Part shown: piece after piece, positions 7,170 through 15,070 of the stretch | How the letters are laid out: the number at the start of each line of letters is the position of its first letter | Position numbering within the stretch: the first letter of the stretch is position 1 | Assembly: GCF_910593845.1 (NCBI RefSeq) | Contig: NZ_CAJVAS010000023.1 | Coordinates: 1-64,000 of the forward strand | Length of the DNA: 64,000 nucleotides | Reading direction: 5' to 3' | Origin: Paenibacillus solanacearum | Lineage (GTDB): Bacteria > Bacillota > Bacilli > Paenibacillales > NBRC-103111 | The notes under the pieces: model-generated | The model's input: the letters and a program-made list of their open reading frames with translations, nothing else | Databases searched by the model: none | Told to the model about the DNA's origin: nothing | Program-made: the position numbers and the translations under genes

Positions 7170-9206
7170 ATGAACAAGACCAAGCTATTCTTGGTGCTCG
7201 TATTAATGACCGTTGCGGTCGGGTGCAGGGATAAACCGCTCTCCCCGGAAGATCGGCTGCAGTCGTTTTTGTCGGCGTGGGCCAGACATGATTATGAAGT
7301 GATGTACGAAGCGCTCTCTTCGCGCGCCCGGGCGGCGATGCCGCAAGAAACGTTCGTCCAGCGGCATCGGTCGATCTACGAAGGCATCGAGGCGACTCGG
7401 CTCGCTCCTGCGATGGTGCCAGAGACGGCTCAGGGGAACGCGTCCTCCGCGTCGTCCGCCAGAGCGAATCGCGCGCCGATCCGATTTCGGATGGAGATGG
7501 ACACCTTCGTCGGACCGGTGAAGTATGAATCGACCGCCGTTATGGTGAAGGAGCAGAACCAGTGGCTCGTAGACTGGACGCCGTCGATGATATTCCCGCA
7601 GCTCGGCGAAGGGGATAAAGTAAGAGCGTTAACGTTGAAAGCGAAGCGGGGGGAATTGGTGGACCGGATCGGCCGGGGACTGGCAGTGAACGAAGATAAG
7701 CTGGAGATCGGTCTCGTGCCGCAGCAACTGCCGGAGCCGGCGTCCGATACGATCGGAACGCTGGCCGGGCTGCTCCAGGTAAGTGCAGGCGACCTGGAGC
7801 AAAAGCTCAAAGCGGCGTGGGTCAAGCCGGACATGTTCGTGCCGGTTGCACTGCTGGCCAAGGACGACGAGCGTCTTCGCCGCATTATCGCCGTCAAAGG
7901 CGTGGCCACGCAGACGAAGAAGGTGCGCGCCTACCCTTACCAGGAGGCGGCCGCGCATCTTACAGGATATGTCGGCAAGATCAGCGCGGAAGAGTGGGAG
8001 AAGCGGAAAGCCCAAGGCTACGGGCAGGACGATTTTGTCGGCAAAGCCGGACTGGAGCAGGTGTTCGAGCAGCAGCTGCGGGGGAAGGACGGCGGACGAA
8101 TCTACATAACGGATGCGGGCGGCAAGGAGAAGGCGGAGCTCGCAAGGCGCAGTGCCGAAGACGGCGCGACGATTCATTTGACGATCGACGCGGCGTTGCA
8201 GAGCATGATCTACGAGCAGATGGCGAGCGATACGGGAGCGGGGGCAGCCGTTCATCCGTTGACCGGAGAAGTGCTTGCGCTTGTGAGCGCGCCGTCCTAC
8301 GACCCGAACGCGTTCATTTCCGGCGTCTCGCCCGAGCGGTGGAAGCAGTGGACTGAAGATAAGCGCAAGCCGCTGCTCAACCGGTTTGCCCGTACGTTCT
8401 CGCCGGGTTCGGCGTTCAAGCCGATTACGGGCGCGATCGCGCTGCAGACCGGCGTCATCACCCCGGAGCTGACGCGGACGATTGCCGGGAAGCAGTGGAA
8501 GAAGGACGGCTCGTGGGGCAATTACAGCGTCACCCGCGTGTCGGAAGCCGCTTCGAGCGTCGATTTGCTGAAAGCGCTGCTGTATTCGGACAATATATAT
8601 TTTGCCCAGACGGCGCTGGAGCTGGGGAGCGACCGCTTCATGGCCGAAGCGGGGAAATTCGGCTTCGGGGAGACGCTCCCGCTGCCGTATCCGTTCGACA
8701 AGTCTACGCTCGCGGCCAAACGGATGAACAATGAAATCCAGCTCGCCGACTCCGGCTACGGCCAAGGCGAGGTGCAGATGAATCCGCTGCATGTGGCGCT
8801 CACGTACACGGCGTTTGTGAACGGCGGCGACATGATCGCTCCGGTGCTCCTGCGTGAAGAGGGCGGCACGAAGGGCGGTGCCACATGGAAAAAACAGGTC
8901 ATTTCTCCCGAGGTCGCTTCCGTCATTCAGCAGGACCTGATCCAGGTAATCGAGAACCCTGCGGGAACGGGGCGCGGCGCCCGCATCAGCGGTGTTACGC
9001 TGGCCGGCAAGACGGGAACGGCCGAGCGCAAACAAAGCCAAGGCACTACCGGCAATGAGGACGGGTGGTTTGTAGCCTACAACACCGAGCAGCCGAGGTT
9101 GCTGCTGGCACTAATGGCGGAAGACGTGCAGAACCTCGGAGGCAGCCGTCATTTAGCTGCGAAGGTGAAGCAGGTGTTCACGCAGTATTTGAGCATGAAA
9201 TATTGA
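7170..9206 (+). CDS. Class B penicillin-binding protein, lipoprotein, MecA/PBP3-like
   Basis: The protein of about 678 residues makes D,D-transpeptide cross-links in peptidoglycan at the outer face of the membrane. It opens with a lipoprotein signal ending VAVGC, followed by an NTF2-like N-terminal domain (LQSFLSAWARHDYEVMYEAL), the PBP dimerisation domain (from GRGLAVNEDKLEIG to about residue 330), and the transpeptidase domain. Active-site motifs are all present: SAFK (serine at about residue 414), SDN (LLYSDNIYF) and KTG (AGKTGTAE). The domain order is that of PBP3/MecA-type low-affinity PBPs of Firmicutes. I chose ATG 7170 because AGGCGG ends nine bases before it; a GTG at 7161 would add three residues. 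Whether it lowers beta-lactam sensitivity cannot be told. Confidence 0.9.
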   Translation: MNKTKLFLVLVLMTVAVGCRDKPLSPEDRLQSFLSAWARHDYEVMYEALSSRARAAMPQETFVQRHRSIYEGIEATRLAPAMVPETAQGNASSASSARANRAPIRFRMEMDTFVGPVKYESTAVMVKEQNQWLVDWTPSMIFPQLGEGDKVRALTLKAKRGELVDRIGRGLAVNEDKLEIGLVPQQLPEPASDTIGTLAGLLQVSAGDLEQKLKAAWVKPDMFVPVALLAKDDERLRRIIAVKGVATQTKKVRAYPYQEAAAHLTGYVGKISAEEWEKRKAQGYGQDDFVGKAGLEQVFEQQLRGKDGGRIYITDAGGKEKAELARRSAEDGATIHLTIDAALQSMIYEQMASDTGAGAAVHPLTGEVLALVSAPSYDPNAFISGVSPERWKQWTEDKRKPLLNRFARTFSPGSAFKPITGAIALQTGVITPELTRTIAGKQWKKDGSWGNYSVTRVSEAASSVDLLKALLYSDNIYFAQTALELGSDRFMAEAGKFGFGETLPLPYPFDKSTLAAKRMNNEIQLADSGYGQGEVQMNPLHVALTYTAFVNGGDMIAPVLLREEGGTKGGATWKKQVISPEVASVIQQDLIQVIENPAGTGRGARISGVTLAGKTGTAERKQSQGTTGNEDGWFVAYNTEQPRLLLALMAEDVQNLGGSRHLAAKVKQVFTQYLSMKY

Positions 9207-9281
9207 CATCTCCTTCCTCTCCCGGTTATGTTTCTTACGTAGGTCAATAACATAGGAACGGACGAAGGAGCGAAACGGACG

Positions 9282-10982
9282 ATGTCTGAGCGATTTGAAG
9301 ATTTCGAATATATCCGCCCCGATATGGAGTCTTTGCAGCGGCAAATGGAGGAGCTGTTCGACGCGCTGGCCGCGGCGAAATCGGCGGGCGAGCAGGAAGC
9401 AGTGCTGGAGCGGATCAACCAAATCCGCAGCGAGTTCGACTCGATGTCGGCCATCGCACGCATTCGGCACACCGTCAATACGCAGGATGCGTTTTACAAA
9501 GCGGAGCAAGATTTTTTCGACCAGTACACGCCGATTTACCAAGGGTGGGTGTCCCGCTATTACGAAGCGCTGATGCGCTCACCGTTCCGTGCGCAGCTGG
9601 AGGAGAAGTGGGGCAAGCAGTTGTTTCGTATCGCCGAGCTGACCGTCAGAACGTTTTCCCCGGACATCGTGGACGATTTGCGGTTGGAAAACAAGCTGGC
9701 CTCCGACTACGTGAAGCTGACCGCTTCCGCACAGATCGACTTTGCAGGCAAGCGGCTCAACCTGGCGCAGCTCACCCCGTACACGCTGTCGACGGACCGG
9801 GAGACGCGCAAGCGCGCGCAGGATGCGAAGTACGCATTTTTCGCTCAGCATGAAGCGGAGCTCGACGACATTTACGACAGGCTCGTGAAGGTGCGCACGG
9901 CGATCGCCGGCAAGCTTGGCTATGCCAACTTCGTGGAGCTGGGTTACGCTCGCATGAAGCGTTCCGACTACAACGCTGCGAGCGTGGCAGTGTTCCGCGA
10001 GCAGGTGCGCGCCCATCTCGTTCCGCTCGCGTCGCGCATTCGGGAGCAGCAAGCACAGCTTCTCGGCGTCGAGCAGCTGACGTATTACGACGACAAGTAC
10101 CGGTTCCCGTCCGGCAATCCGGCGCCGAAGGGCGACGCGGACTGGATTATCGAGAACGGCAAACGGATGTATGCCGAGCTGTCGCCGGAGACGGACGCGT
10201 TCTTCCGGATGATGACCGAGCAGGGGCTGATGGATTTGGTCAGCAAGCCGGGCAAGGCGGTTGGCGGCTACTGCTCCTATATCAAAACGCACCGGGTGCC
10301 GTTTATTTTCTCCAACTTCAACGGTACGAGCGGCGATATCGACGTACTGACGCATGAAGCGGGCCATGCCTTCCAGAAATACATGAGCGGCCATCACCGC
10401 GTGCCGGAGTATTTGCATCCGACGCTGGAGGCGTGCGAGATTCATTCGATGAGCATGGAGTTTCTCGTCTGGCCTTGGATGGAGCTGTTCTTCCAAGAGG
10501 ATACCGAGAAGTACAAATACGCGCATTTGAGCGACGCCATCTTATTTATTCCATACGGTACGGCCGTCGACGAATTCCAGCACTTTGTGTATGAGCATCC
10601 CGAAGCGACCCCTGCGGAGCGCAAGGCCAAATGGCGCGAGCTGGAGCGCACGTACCGGCCTGACCTGGCACTGGAGGAGAACGACTTGCTGGACCGCGGC
10701 GGCTACTGGTTCCAGCAGCGCCATATTTTCCGCTCGCCGTTCTATTACATCGATTACACGCTGGCGCAAATTTGCGCGCTGCAGTTCTGGGTCAAATCCC
10801 AGGCGGATGCCAGCCGGGCATGGGAAGACTACATTCGCCTCTGCAAGGAAGGCGGCAGTGGCTCGTTTACCGAGCTGGTAGCGGTAGCGGGACTGCGCTC
10901 GCCGTTCGCTGAAGGAACCGTGGCCTCTGTGATCGATGAAATCGGGGGTTGGCTGGAACAGGCCGATCTGAGCCGATATTAG
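9282..10982 (+). CDS. M3-family oligoendopeptidase (zinc metallopeptidase)
   Basis: A cytoplasmic zinc peptidase of 566 residues that cuts oligopeptides. The catalytic motif HEAGH is at residues 358-362, with the third zinc ligand expected in the following helix (EACEIHSMSMEFLVWPW). The helical N-terminal half and the C-terminal tyrosine-rich stretch (RSPFYYIDYTLAQ) match M3 oligoendopeptidases of the PepF group. The start is preceded by GAAGGAGCGAAACGG. A stem-loop terminator lies at 11107-11146. A relic of an oligopeptide permease gene right downstream suggests that a peptide-uptake cluster once stood here. Confidence 0.9.
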   Translation: MSERFEDFEYIRPDMESLQRQMEELFDALAAAKSAGEQEAVLERINQIRSEFDSMSAIARIRHTVNTQDAFYKAEQDFFDQYTPIYQGWVSRYYEALMRSPFRAQLEEKWGKQLFRIAELTVRTFSPDIVDDLRLENKLASDYVKLTASAQIDFAGKRLNLAQLTPYTLSTDRETRKRAQDAKYAFFAQHEAELDDIYDRLVKVRTAIAGKLGYANFVELGYARMKRSDYNAASVAVFREQVRAHLVPLASRIREQQAQLLGVEQLTYYDDKYRFPSGNPAPKGDADWIIENGKRMYAELSPETDAFFRMMTEQGLMDLVSKPGKAVGGYCSYIKTHRVPFIFSNFNGTSGDIDVLTHEAGHAFQKYMSGHHRVPEYLHPTLEACEIHSMSMEFLVWPWMELFFQEDTEKYKYAHLSDAILFIPYGTAVDEFQHFVYEHPEATPAERKAKWRELERTYRPDLALEENDLLDRGGYWFQQRHIFRSPFYYIDYTLAQICALQFWVKSQADASRAWEDYIRLCKEGGSGSFTELVAVAGLRSPFAEGTVASVIDEIGGWLEQADLSRY

Positions 10983-10993
10983 GAAGCAAGCGC

Positions 10994-11095
10994 ATGTTCC
11001 TGACGGAATCGAGCCTCAGCTTCCTCGGCTTCGGTATTCACCGCCGGACGCAAGCTGAGGGTGAGGGAACCTGCAGCAGAGCGCGCTCGCAATAG
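10994..11095 (+). pseudogene. Relic of a dipeptide/oligopeptide permease gene (DppC/OppC C-terminal region)
   Basis: The frame from 10994 reads MFLTESSLSFLGFGI, which matches the strongly conserved ESSLSFLGFGIQPPTPSWG-type segment of DppC/OppC permeases. After FGI the bases CACCGCCGGACG can be aligned with a QPPT coding stretch one base out of register, so the relic is frameshifted and then diverges to a stop at 11095. No transmembrane sequence lies before it. This is the remains of a deleted peptide transporter. Confidence 0.55.
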
Positions 11096-11106
11096 AAAGA
11101 ATGACA

Positions 11107-11146
11107 ACGACCTCCGGCAGCCATCATGACCGGAGGTCGTTCGTTT
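11107..11146 (+). terminator. Terminator after the M3 peptidase
   Basis: ACGACCTCCGG (11107-11117) and CCGGAGGTCGT (11130-11140) form a perfect 11-bp stem with a 12-base loop, followed by TCGTTT. It can serve the rightward peptidase and perhaps also the leftward small gene at 11157-11309. Confidence 0.7.
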
Positions 11147-11156
11147 ATGAAGTGTA

Positions 11157-11309
11157 CTACGGCTTAGTCATTTTGTTTAATTTCATACGAATATCAATCA
11201 GAGCTCCTGCAATGATCCCCAGCAACACATCGCTTAAATGAAACATCTCACCATGGAATATCGCCGATAACACAGCGGTCATCACACCTGCAATATAGAT
11301 AGCGATCAT
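11157..11309 (-). CDS. Small two-helix membrane protein of unknown function
   Basis: A 50-residue frame with a good ribosome site (GGGAGG seven bases before ATG). Translation begins MIAIYIAGVMTAVLSAIF and continues through HGEMFHLSD to VLLGIIAGALIDIRMKL, so two short hydrophobic stretches flank a polar loop, with a basic C-terminus. I do not recognise a family. The ribosome site and hydrophobic pattern support a real gene; comparison with related genomes would settle it. Confidence 0.5.
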   Translation of the reverse strand: MIAIYIAGVMTAVLSAIFHGEMFHLSDVLLGIIAGALIDIRMKLNKMTKP

Positions 11310-11633
11310 AGGTCTGCCTCCCTTTATTACATGTGTTAATAAAATGAAAGATACACTAAGTATATCCGATCCGGCTGCATGATCCGTTATTTTCCATGTA
11401 CGAATGCTTGCGGGAAATCTATTTATCCGTTGGATAGTTTATTGAGGCTCTTCACACTGGAAAATACATACATTCGCGGCGTTGCTAATATACATACAAC
11501 ATGGCCTCGACAATTCGACAGACGGAGCCTTCGCAGGCTTCTGCGGTCTTCATTGGGGAGGGGATACAGGCGGCATAGGTTAAGCGCTTAATCTATTTTG
11601 GCAAAAAAGACCTTGGCAGGGAGGAGAATGCCA
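11310..11633. other. Intergenic region upstream of the first sugar importer
   Basis: No gene is convincing here; a 70-codon frame starting at 11379 has no family resemblance or ribosome site. The stretch carries the AAGCGCTT palindrome at 11580-11591 and must hold the importer promoter, although no clear -35/-10 pair was identified. Confidence 0.5.
11580..11591. promoter_or_regulatory. LacI/CcpA-type operator TTAAGCGCTTAA
   Basis: A 12-bp perfect palindrome with the AAGCGCTT core typical of catabolite-responsive and LacI-family operators, 54 bases before the first permease start. Similar cores occur at 14951-14964, 28207-28222 and 31244-31257. Confidence 0.65.
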
Positions 11634-12539
11634 TTGATTGCACAAGCCGGTTCCGCGTCCGGGCGAAGGAAATGGAAGGAAGGACTGCTTGGATACTTGT
11701 TTTTAGCTCCGTCACTTGCCGTGTTCATCCTGTTTTTGTTCTATCCGATGCTCCGGTCGATCTACCTCAGCATGACGCTGACCGACCCGCGAGGGCGGAT
11801 CGCCGCCTTTGTCGGACTTGACAACTACGTTGATCTATTCTCGTCGGGGCAGTTTTTTACAAACCTGAAGGTGACACTGCTGTTTATATTGTTCACGGTG
11901 CCGACGACGATCATATGGTGCTTATTGTTGGCAGCGCTTTCGCACAACAAGCTGCGCGGCATGAAAGCATTCCAGTTCATATTCTCACTGCCGATCGTCA
12001 TCTCCGTCAGTACCGGCTCGATCATCTGGCTCCTGCTCTTTCACCCGACAGCAGGTATGCTTAACTACTTTATCGGCTTTGTCGGCCTCGGACCTGTCTC
12101 GTGGCTGGCCGATCCTTCGTCCGCGCTGCTCTCGATCTCGATGATGACGGTGTGGATGAACATGGGCTTCGTCTATATCGTGCTGCTCAGCGGCTTGCAG
12201 GGTGTGCCCGAGGAGCTGTACGAGAGCGCGAAAATCGACGGCTCCGGCCCGGTCCGAACGTTCGTGCAGATCGTGCTGCCGCTGCTGTCGCCGACGATCT
12301 TTTTCGTGCTGATTGTCTCGGTGATCGGTGCGTTTCAGGCGTTCGGGCAAATTCATATTTTGACCAAGGGCGGGCCGATAAATACGACGAATGTGGTCGT
12401 CTACTCGATCTATCAGGACGCCTTCGTCAATTTCCGCTTCGGCATCGGCAGCGCGCAAGCATTGGTGCTGTTCGCCATCATCCTGCTGCTTACGGTATTC
12501 CAGTTTAAAGTTTTGGAGAAGAAGGTGCATTACCAATGA
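11634..12539 (+). CDS. Carbohydrate ABC transporter permease, MalF/UgpA type
   Basis: One of the two membrane subunits of a sugar importer (CUT1 class). About six helices are visible, beginning LLGYLFLAPSLAVFILFLFY with the LAPS signature of this subfamily; the EAA loop that docks the ATPase is ELYESAKIDGSGPVRTFVQI (near residue 200). No ATPase gene is nearby, so a shared MsmX-like ATPase is expected, as known for CUT1 systems of Firmicutes. Start choice: TTG 11634 has GGGAGGAG eight to ten bases upstream; ATG 11628 is too close to that site and TTG 11598 has none. It overlaps the next permease by four bases and is under the palindrome at 11580. Confidence 0.88.
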   Translation: MIAQAGSASGRRKWKEGLLGYLFLAPSLAVFILFLFYPMLRSIYLSMTLTDPRGRIAAFVGLDNYVDLFSSGQFFTNLKVTLLFILFTVPTTIIWCLLLAALSHNKLRGMKAFQFIFSLPIVISVSTGSIIWLLLFHPTAGMLNYFIGFVGLGPVSWLADPSSALLSISMMTVWMNMGFVYIVLLSGLQGVPEELYESAKIDGSGPVRTFVQIVLPLLSPTIFFVLIVSVIGAFQAFGQIHILTKGGPINTTNVVVYSIYQDAFVNFRFGIGSAQALVLFAIILLLTVFQFKVLEKKVHYQ

Positions 12540-13360
12540 CGATGAGCCGTATTGGCGCCGCTCTCATCTATCTCGTTCTGCTGGCCGTGTCGCTGGTCGT
12601 GCTGTATCCGCTGCTGTTCACTGTGTTCTCCTCGTTCATGACGGAGAAGGAAGTGTCCGTATTTCCGCCCCCGATCATTCCGCATCAGCTGTACTGGGGC
12701 AACTTCCGGCAAGCGATCGAGACGGTGCCGATCGTCCGATTTATCTTCAACAGCGTGGTCGTGTCCTCGGCGATTACCGCAGCCCAGCTCCTCACCTCCA
12801 GCCTGGCGGCGTACGCGTTCGCTTTCGTGAACTTCCGGTTCAAGGGCCCGTTGTTTCTGCTGTACCTCTCGACGATGATGATTCCTTGGGAAGTGACGAT
12901 CATCCCGAATTATTTGACGGTCAGATCATGGGGCTGGCTCGACAGCTACCAGGGGCTGATCGTGCCGTTTATGGCAGGCGCATTCGGCGTTTTTTTGCTG
13001 CGCCAGTTTTTTTTGCAGCTGCCGCAGGAGCTGTTCGATGCCGCCCGGATGGACGGCTGCGGGCATGTGCGCAGCTTCGTGTCGATCGTGCTGCCCTTGT
13101 CGAAACCGGCGCTCGCGACCTTGACCGTGTACGTGTTCCTGAATCACTGGAACAGCTATTTGTGGCCGCTGCTCATCACGAACAAGCCGGCGATGCGCAC
13201 GGTGCAGATCGGGGTGGCGATGCTGCAGCACGAAGAAGTGATGTCCTGGAACCTGATTCTGGCCGGCGTTACGCTGGTGCTGCTGCCATCGTTCGTACTG
13301 CTGGCGCTCGGAGTGAAGCAGCTGATCCGAGGCATTACGGCCGGAGCGGTCAAAGGGTAG
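12536..13360 (+). CDS. Carbohydrate ABC transporter permease, MalG/UgpE type
   Basis: Partner of the preceding permease, overlapping it in ATGA (12536-12539), which implies translational coupling. The 274-residue protein has six hydrophobic segments and the EAA loop ELFDAARMDGCGHVRSFVSI in the second half. The conserved MMIPWEVTIIPNYL stretch precedes it. Together with the binding protein at 13466 it forms a complete CUT1 importer minus the ATPase. The transported sugar is unknown. Confidence 0.88.
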   Translation: MTMSRIGAALIYLVLLAVSLVVLYPLLFTVFSSFMTEKEVSVFPPPIIPHQLYWGNFRQAIETVPIVRFIFNSVVVSSAITAAQLLTSSLAAYAFAFVNFRFKGPLFLLYLSTMMIPWEVTIIPNYLTVRSWGWLDSYQGLIVPFMAGAFGVFLLRQFFLQLPQELFDAARMDGCGHVRSFVSIVLPLSKPALATLTVYVFLNHWNSYLWPLLITNKPAMRTVQIGVAMLQHEEVMSWNLILAGVTLVLLPSFVLLALGVKQLIRGITAGAVKG

Positions 13361-13403
13361 CTCACCCCGCCGGCGGCGCGCCGTCCGCTGCTCGAACAGG
13401 TTC

Positions 13404-13448
13404 CTGATCTAAACTCAGCTGATCTAAATTCACCCGATCTAAATTGAA
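13404..13448. repeat. Three tandem copies of a 15-bp sequence
   Basis: CTGATCTAAACTCAG, CTGATCTAAATTCAC and CCGATCTAAATTGAA follow each other without a gap, just before the binding-protein gene at 13466. The common core is GATCTAAA(C/T)T. It could be neutral slippage or affect the level of mRNA for the binding protein. Confidence 0.7.
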
Positions 13449-13465
13449 TAGAGGGAGCGTTACCT

Positions 13466-14809
13466 ATGGGAAAATGGAACAGCAAAATGCTTCTCGGCGT
13501 AACTTTGGCCACGGCGATGCTTGCGGCTTCCGCATGCGGCGGAGACAGCCCTGCGGGAGGCGATTCGTCGGGGCCGAAAAAGGTCGTGTTCTGGCACGCG
13601 ATGGGCGGGGCGAACCAGAAGGTGGTGGAGCAGCTGGCCGCCGATTTCAACGCGTCCCAGAACAAAATTCAGGTCGAAGCGATATACCAGGGCTCGTACG
13701 ACGATTTGCTCAGCAAGCTGAAGACGACGATGGATACGAAGGACGGCCCGACGCTTGTGCAGGTGTACGAGATCGGCAGCCGCTTCATGATCGATTCCAA
13801 GGCGATTACGCCGATGCAAAAGTTTATCGACGTGGACAAATATGACCTGTCGCAGCTGGAGCCGAACATTACCGGGTATTACACGTTCGGCGGGAAGCTG
13901 AATTCCATGCCGTTCAACACGTCGAATCCGATCCTGTACTACAACAAGGATCTGTTCAAAGCAGCCGGCCTCGACCCGGAGAAGCCGCCGAAAACGTACG
14001 AGGAGCTGCAGCAGATGGCCGACAAGATTACGAAGTCGGGCAAAGCCGTAGGCGCCAACTTTGCAATCTACGGCTGGTTCATGGAGCAGCTGTTCGCGAA
14101 TCAAGGGGCGGAGTACGTCAATAACGGCAACGGCCGCAACGCGCTGGCGACGGAATCGCTCGTGGGTTCCGAAGCGGGCGTCAAGACGCTGACCTGGTGG
14201 AAAAATCTCGTCGACACGAAGGCTGCCAACAATCTCGGCCGCAAAACCGACGATTCCAAAAAAGCGTTCTCCGCCGGCCAGGTCGCGATGATCCTCGAAT
14301 CGACCGCTTCGCTCAAAGGGCTCGTAGATAATGCGCAGGGCAAATTCGAAGTGGGCACCGGCTTTCTCCCGAAACCGGCCGGCGCCAAGGAGGGCGGCGT
14401 CATCGTAGGCGGGGCCAGTTTATGGATGATGAACAACCGGCCCGACGACGAGCAGAAGGCGGCATGGGAGTTCGTCAAATTCCTCACTTCGCCGAAGGAG
14501 CAGGCGTATTGGCACATCAATACCGGTTATTTCCCGATCACGAAGAAAGCGTATGACGAGCAGAGCGTGAAGGACAATTTGAAGAAATTCCCGCAATTCC
14601 AGACGGCCGTCGACCAGCTCCATCAGACGAAGCTGAATACGGCGACGCAAGGCGCGGTCATGGGCGTATTCCCGGAAGCAAGGCAGATCGTCGAAGGGGC
14701 GATCGAGGAGGCGCTCAACGCCAAAAAAACGCCGAAGGACGCGCTGGACGGCGCGGCCAAAGACATCTCCGCCAAACTGCAGCAGTATAACAAGACGGTG
14801 AAGCCGTAA
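13466..14809 (+). CDS. Extracellular sugar-binding lipoprotein (family 1)
   Basis: A 447-residue solute-binding protein. A signal sequence ends in AASAC, with the cysteine lipidated and followed by a Gly/Ser/Asp-rich linker; the mature part starts KKVVFWHAMGGANQKVVEQL, typical of UgpB/MalE-like CUT1 binding proteins. The segment PFNTSNPILYYNKDLFKAAG is the hallmark family stretch. AGAGGGAGCG precedes the start. It completes the importer encoded at 11634-13360 and is followed by a lacI gene. UgpB-like proteins may bind glycerol-3-phosphate or oligosaccharides; this cannot be settled here. Confidence 0.9.
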   Translation: MGKWNSKMLLGVTLATAMLAASACGGDSPAGGDSSGPKKVVFWHAMGGANQKVVEQLAADFNASQNKIQVEAIYQGSYDDLLSKLKTTMDTKDGPTLVQVYEIGSRFMIDSKAITPMQKFIDVDKYDLSQLEPNITGYYTFGGKLNSMPFNTSNPILYYNKDLFKAAGLDPEKPPKTYEELQQMADKITKSGKAVGANFAIYGWFMEQLFANQGAEYVNNGNGRNALATESLVGSEAGVKTLTWWKNLVDTKAANNLGRKTDDSKKAFSAGQVAMILESTASLKGLVDNAQGKFEVGTGFLPKPAGAKEGGVIVGGASLWMMNNRPDDEQKAAWEFVKFLTSPKEQAYWHINTGYFPITKKAYDEQSVKDNLKKFPQFQTAVDQLHQTKLNTATQGAVMGVFPEARQIVEGAIEEALNAKKTPKDALDGAAKDISAKLQQYNKTVKP

Positions 14810-14870
14810 ACGCCTGTCTCCGCGCAGGAGGCATACACATCTGTGCGGCGAAGCGATGGTGTATGGGTGG

Positions 14871-14893
14871 CCCCGGTCTGCATCGCGCCGGGG
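14871..14893 (+). terminator. Weak hairpin after the first binding-protein gene
   Basis: CCCCGG (14871-14876) and CCGGGG (14888-14893) form a 6-bp GC stem followed by TTTCCCTCT. This would be a modest terminator between the importer operon and the lacI gene. Confidence 0.4.
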
Positions 14894-14943
14894 TTTCCCT
14901 CTAACGTTTAACCAAGATTTTACCCTGGTTTTACACAAAGGTG

Positions 14944-14972
14944 TTGAAATGGGTAAGCGCTTAACATATAAT
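14944..14972 (+). promoter_or_regulatory. lacI promoter with a built-in AAGCGCTT operator
   Basis: TTGAAA (14944-14949), a 17-base spacer and TATAAT (14967-14972) make a near-consensus sigma-A promoter. The palindrome GGTAAGCGCTTAAC (14951-14964) fills the spacer, so a bound repressor would block polymerase. Confidence 0.75.
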
Positions 14973-14988
14973 AAGAATTGTAAGGTCG

Positions 14989-15044
14989 TTAAACCGGTTT
15001 AATACAAGCCGGTTTTCATTGAGACCTTCATTAAACCGGTTTAA
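14989..15044. promoter_or_regulatory. Twin operators TTAAACCGGTTTAA in the lacI leader
   Basis: Two identical 14-bp perfect palindromes (14989-15002 and 15031-15044) lie 42 bp apart, about four helix turns, with a half copy AGCCGGTTTT between them (about 15007-15016). They sit between the promoter and the lacI start. Central CG and dyad symmetry fit LacI-family binding, so autoregulation is the simplest reading. Confidence 0.7.
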
Positions 15045-15070
15045 TAAATTCTTAACAATTCAGGCAAGGG

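Noticed and set aside
11379..11591. A 70-codon frame before the first importer
   Set aside because: Lacks a ribosome site and ends inside an operator; best seen as chance.
13521..13721. Second-frame open stretches inside the binding-protein genes
   Set aside because: They are shadows of well-defined lipoprotein genes.
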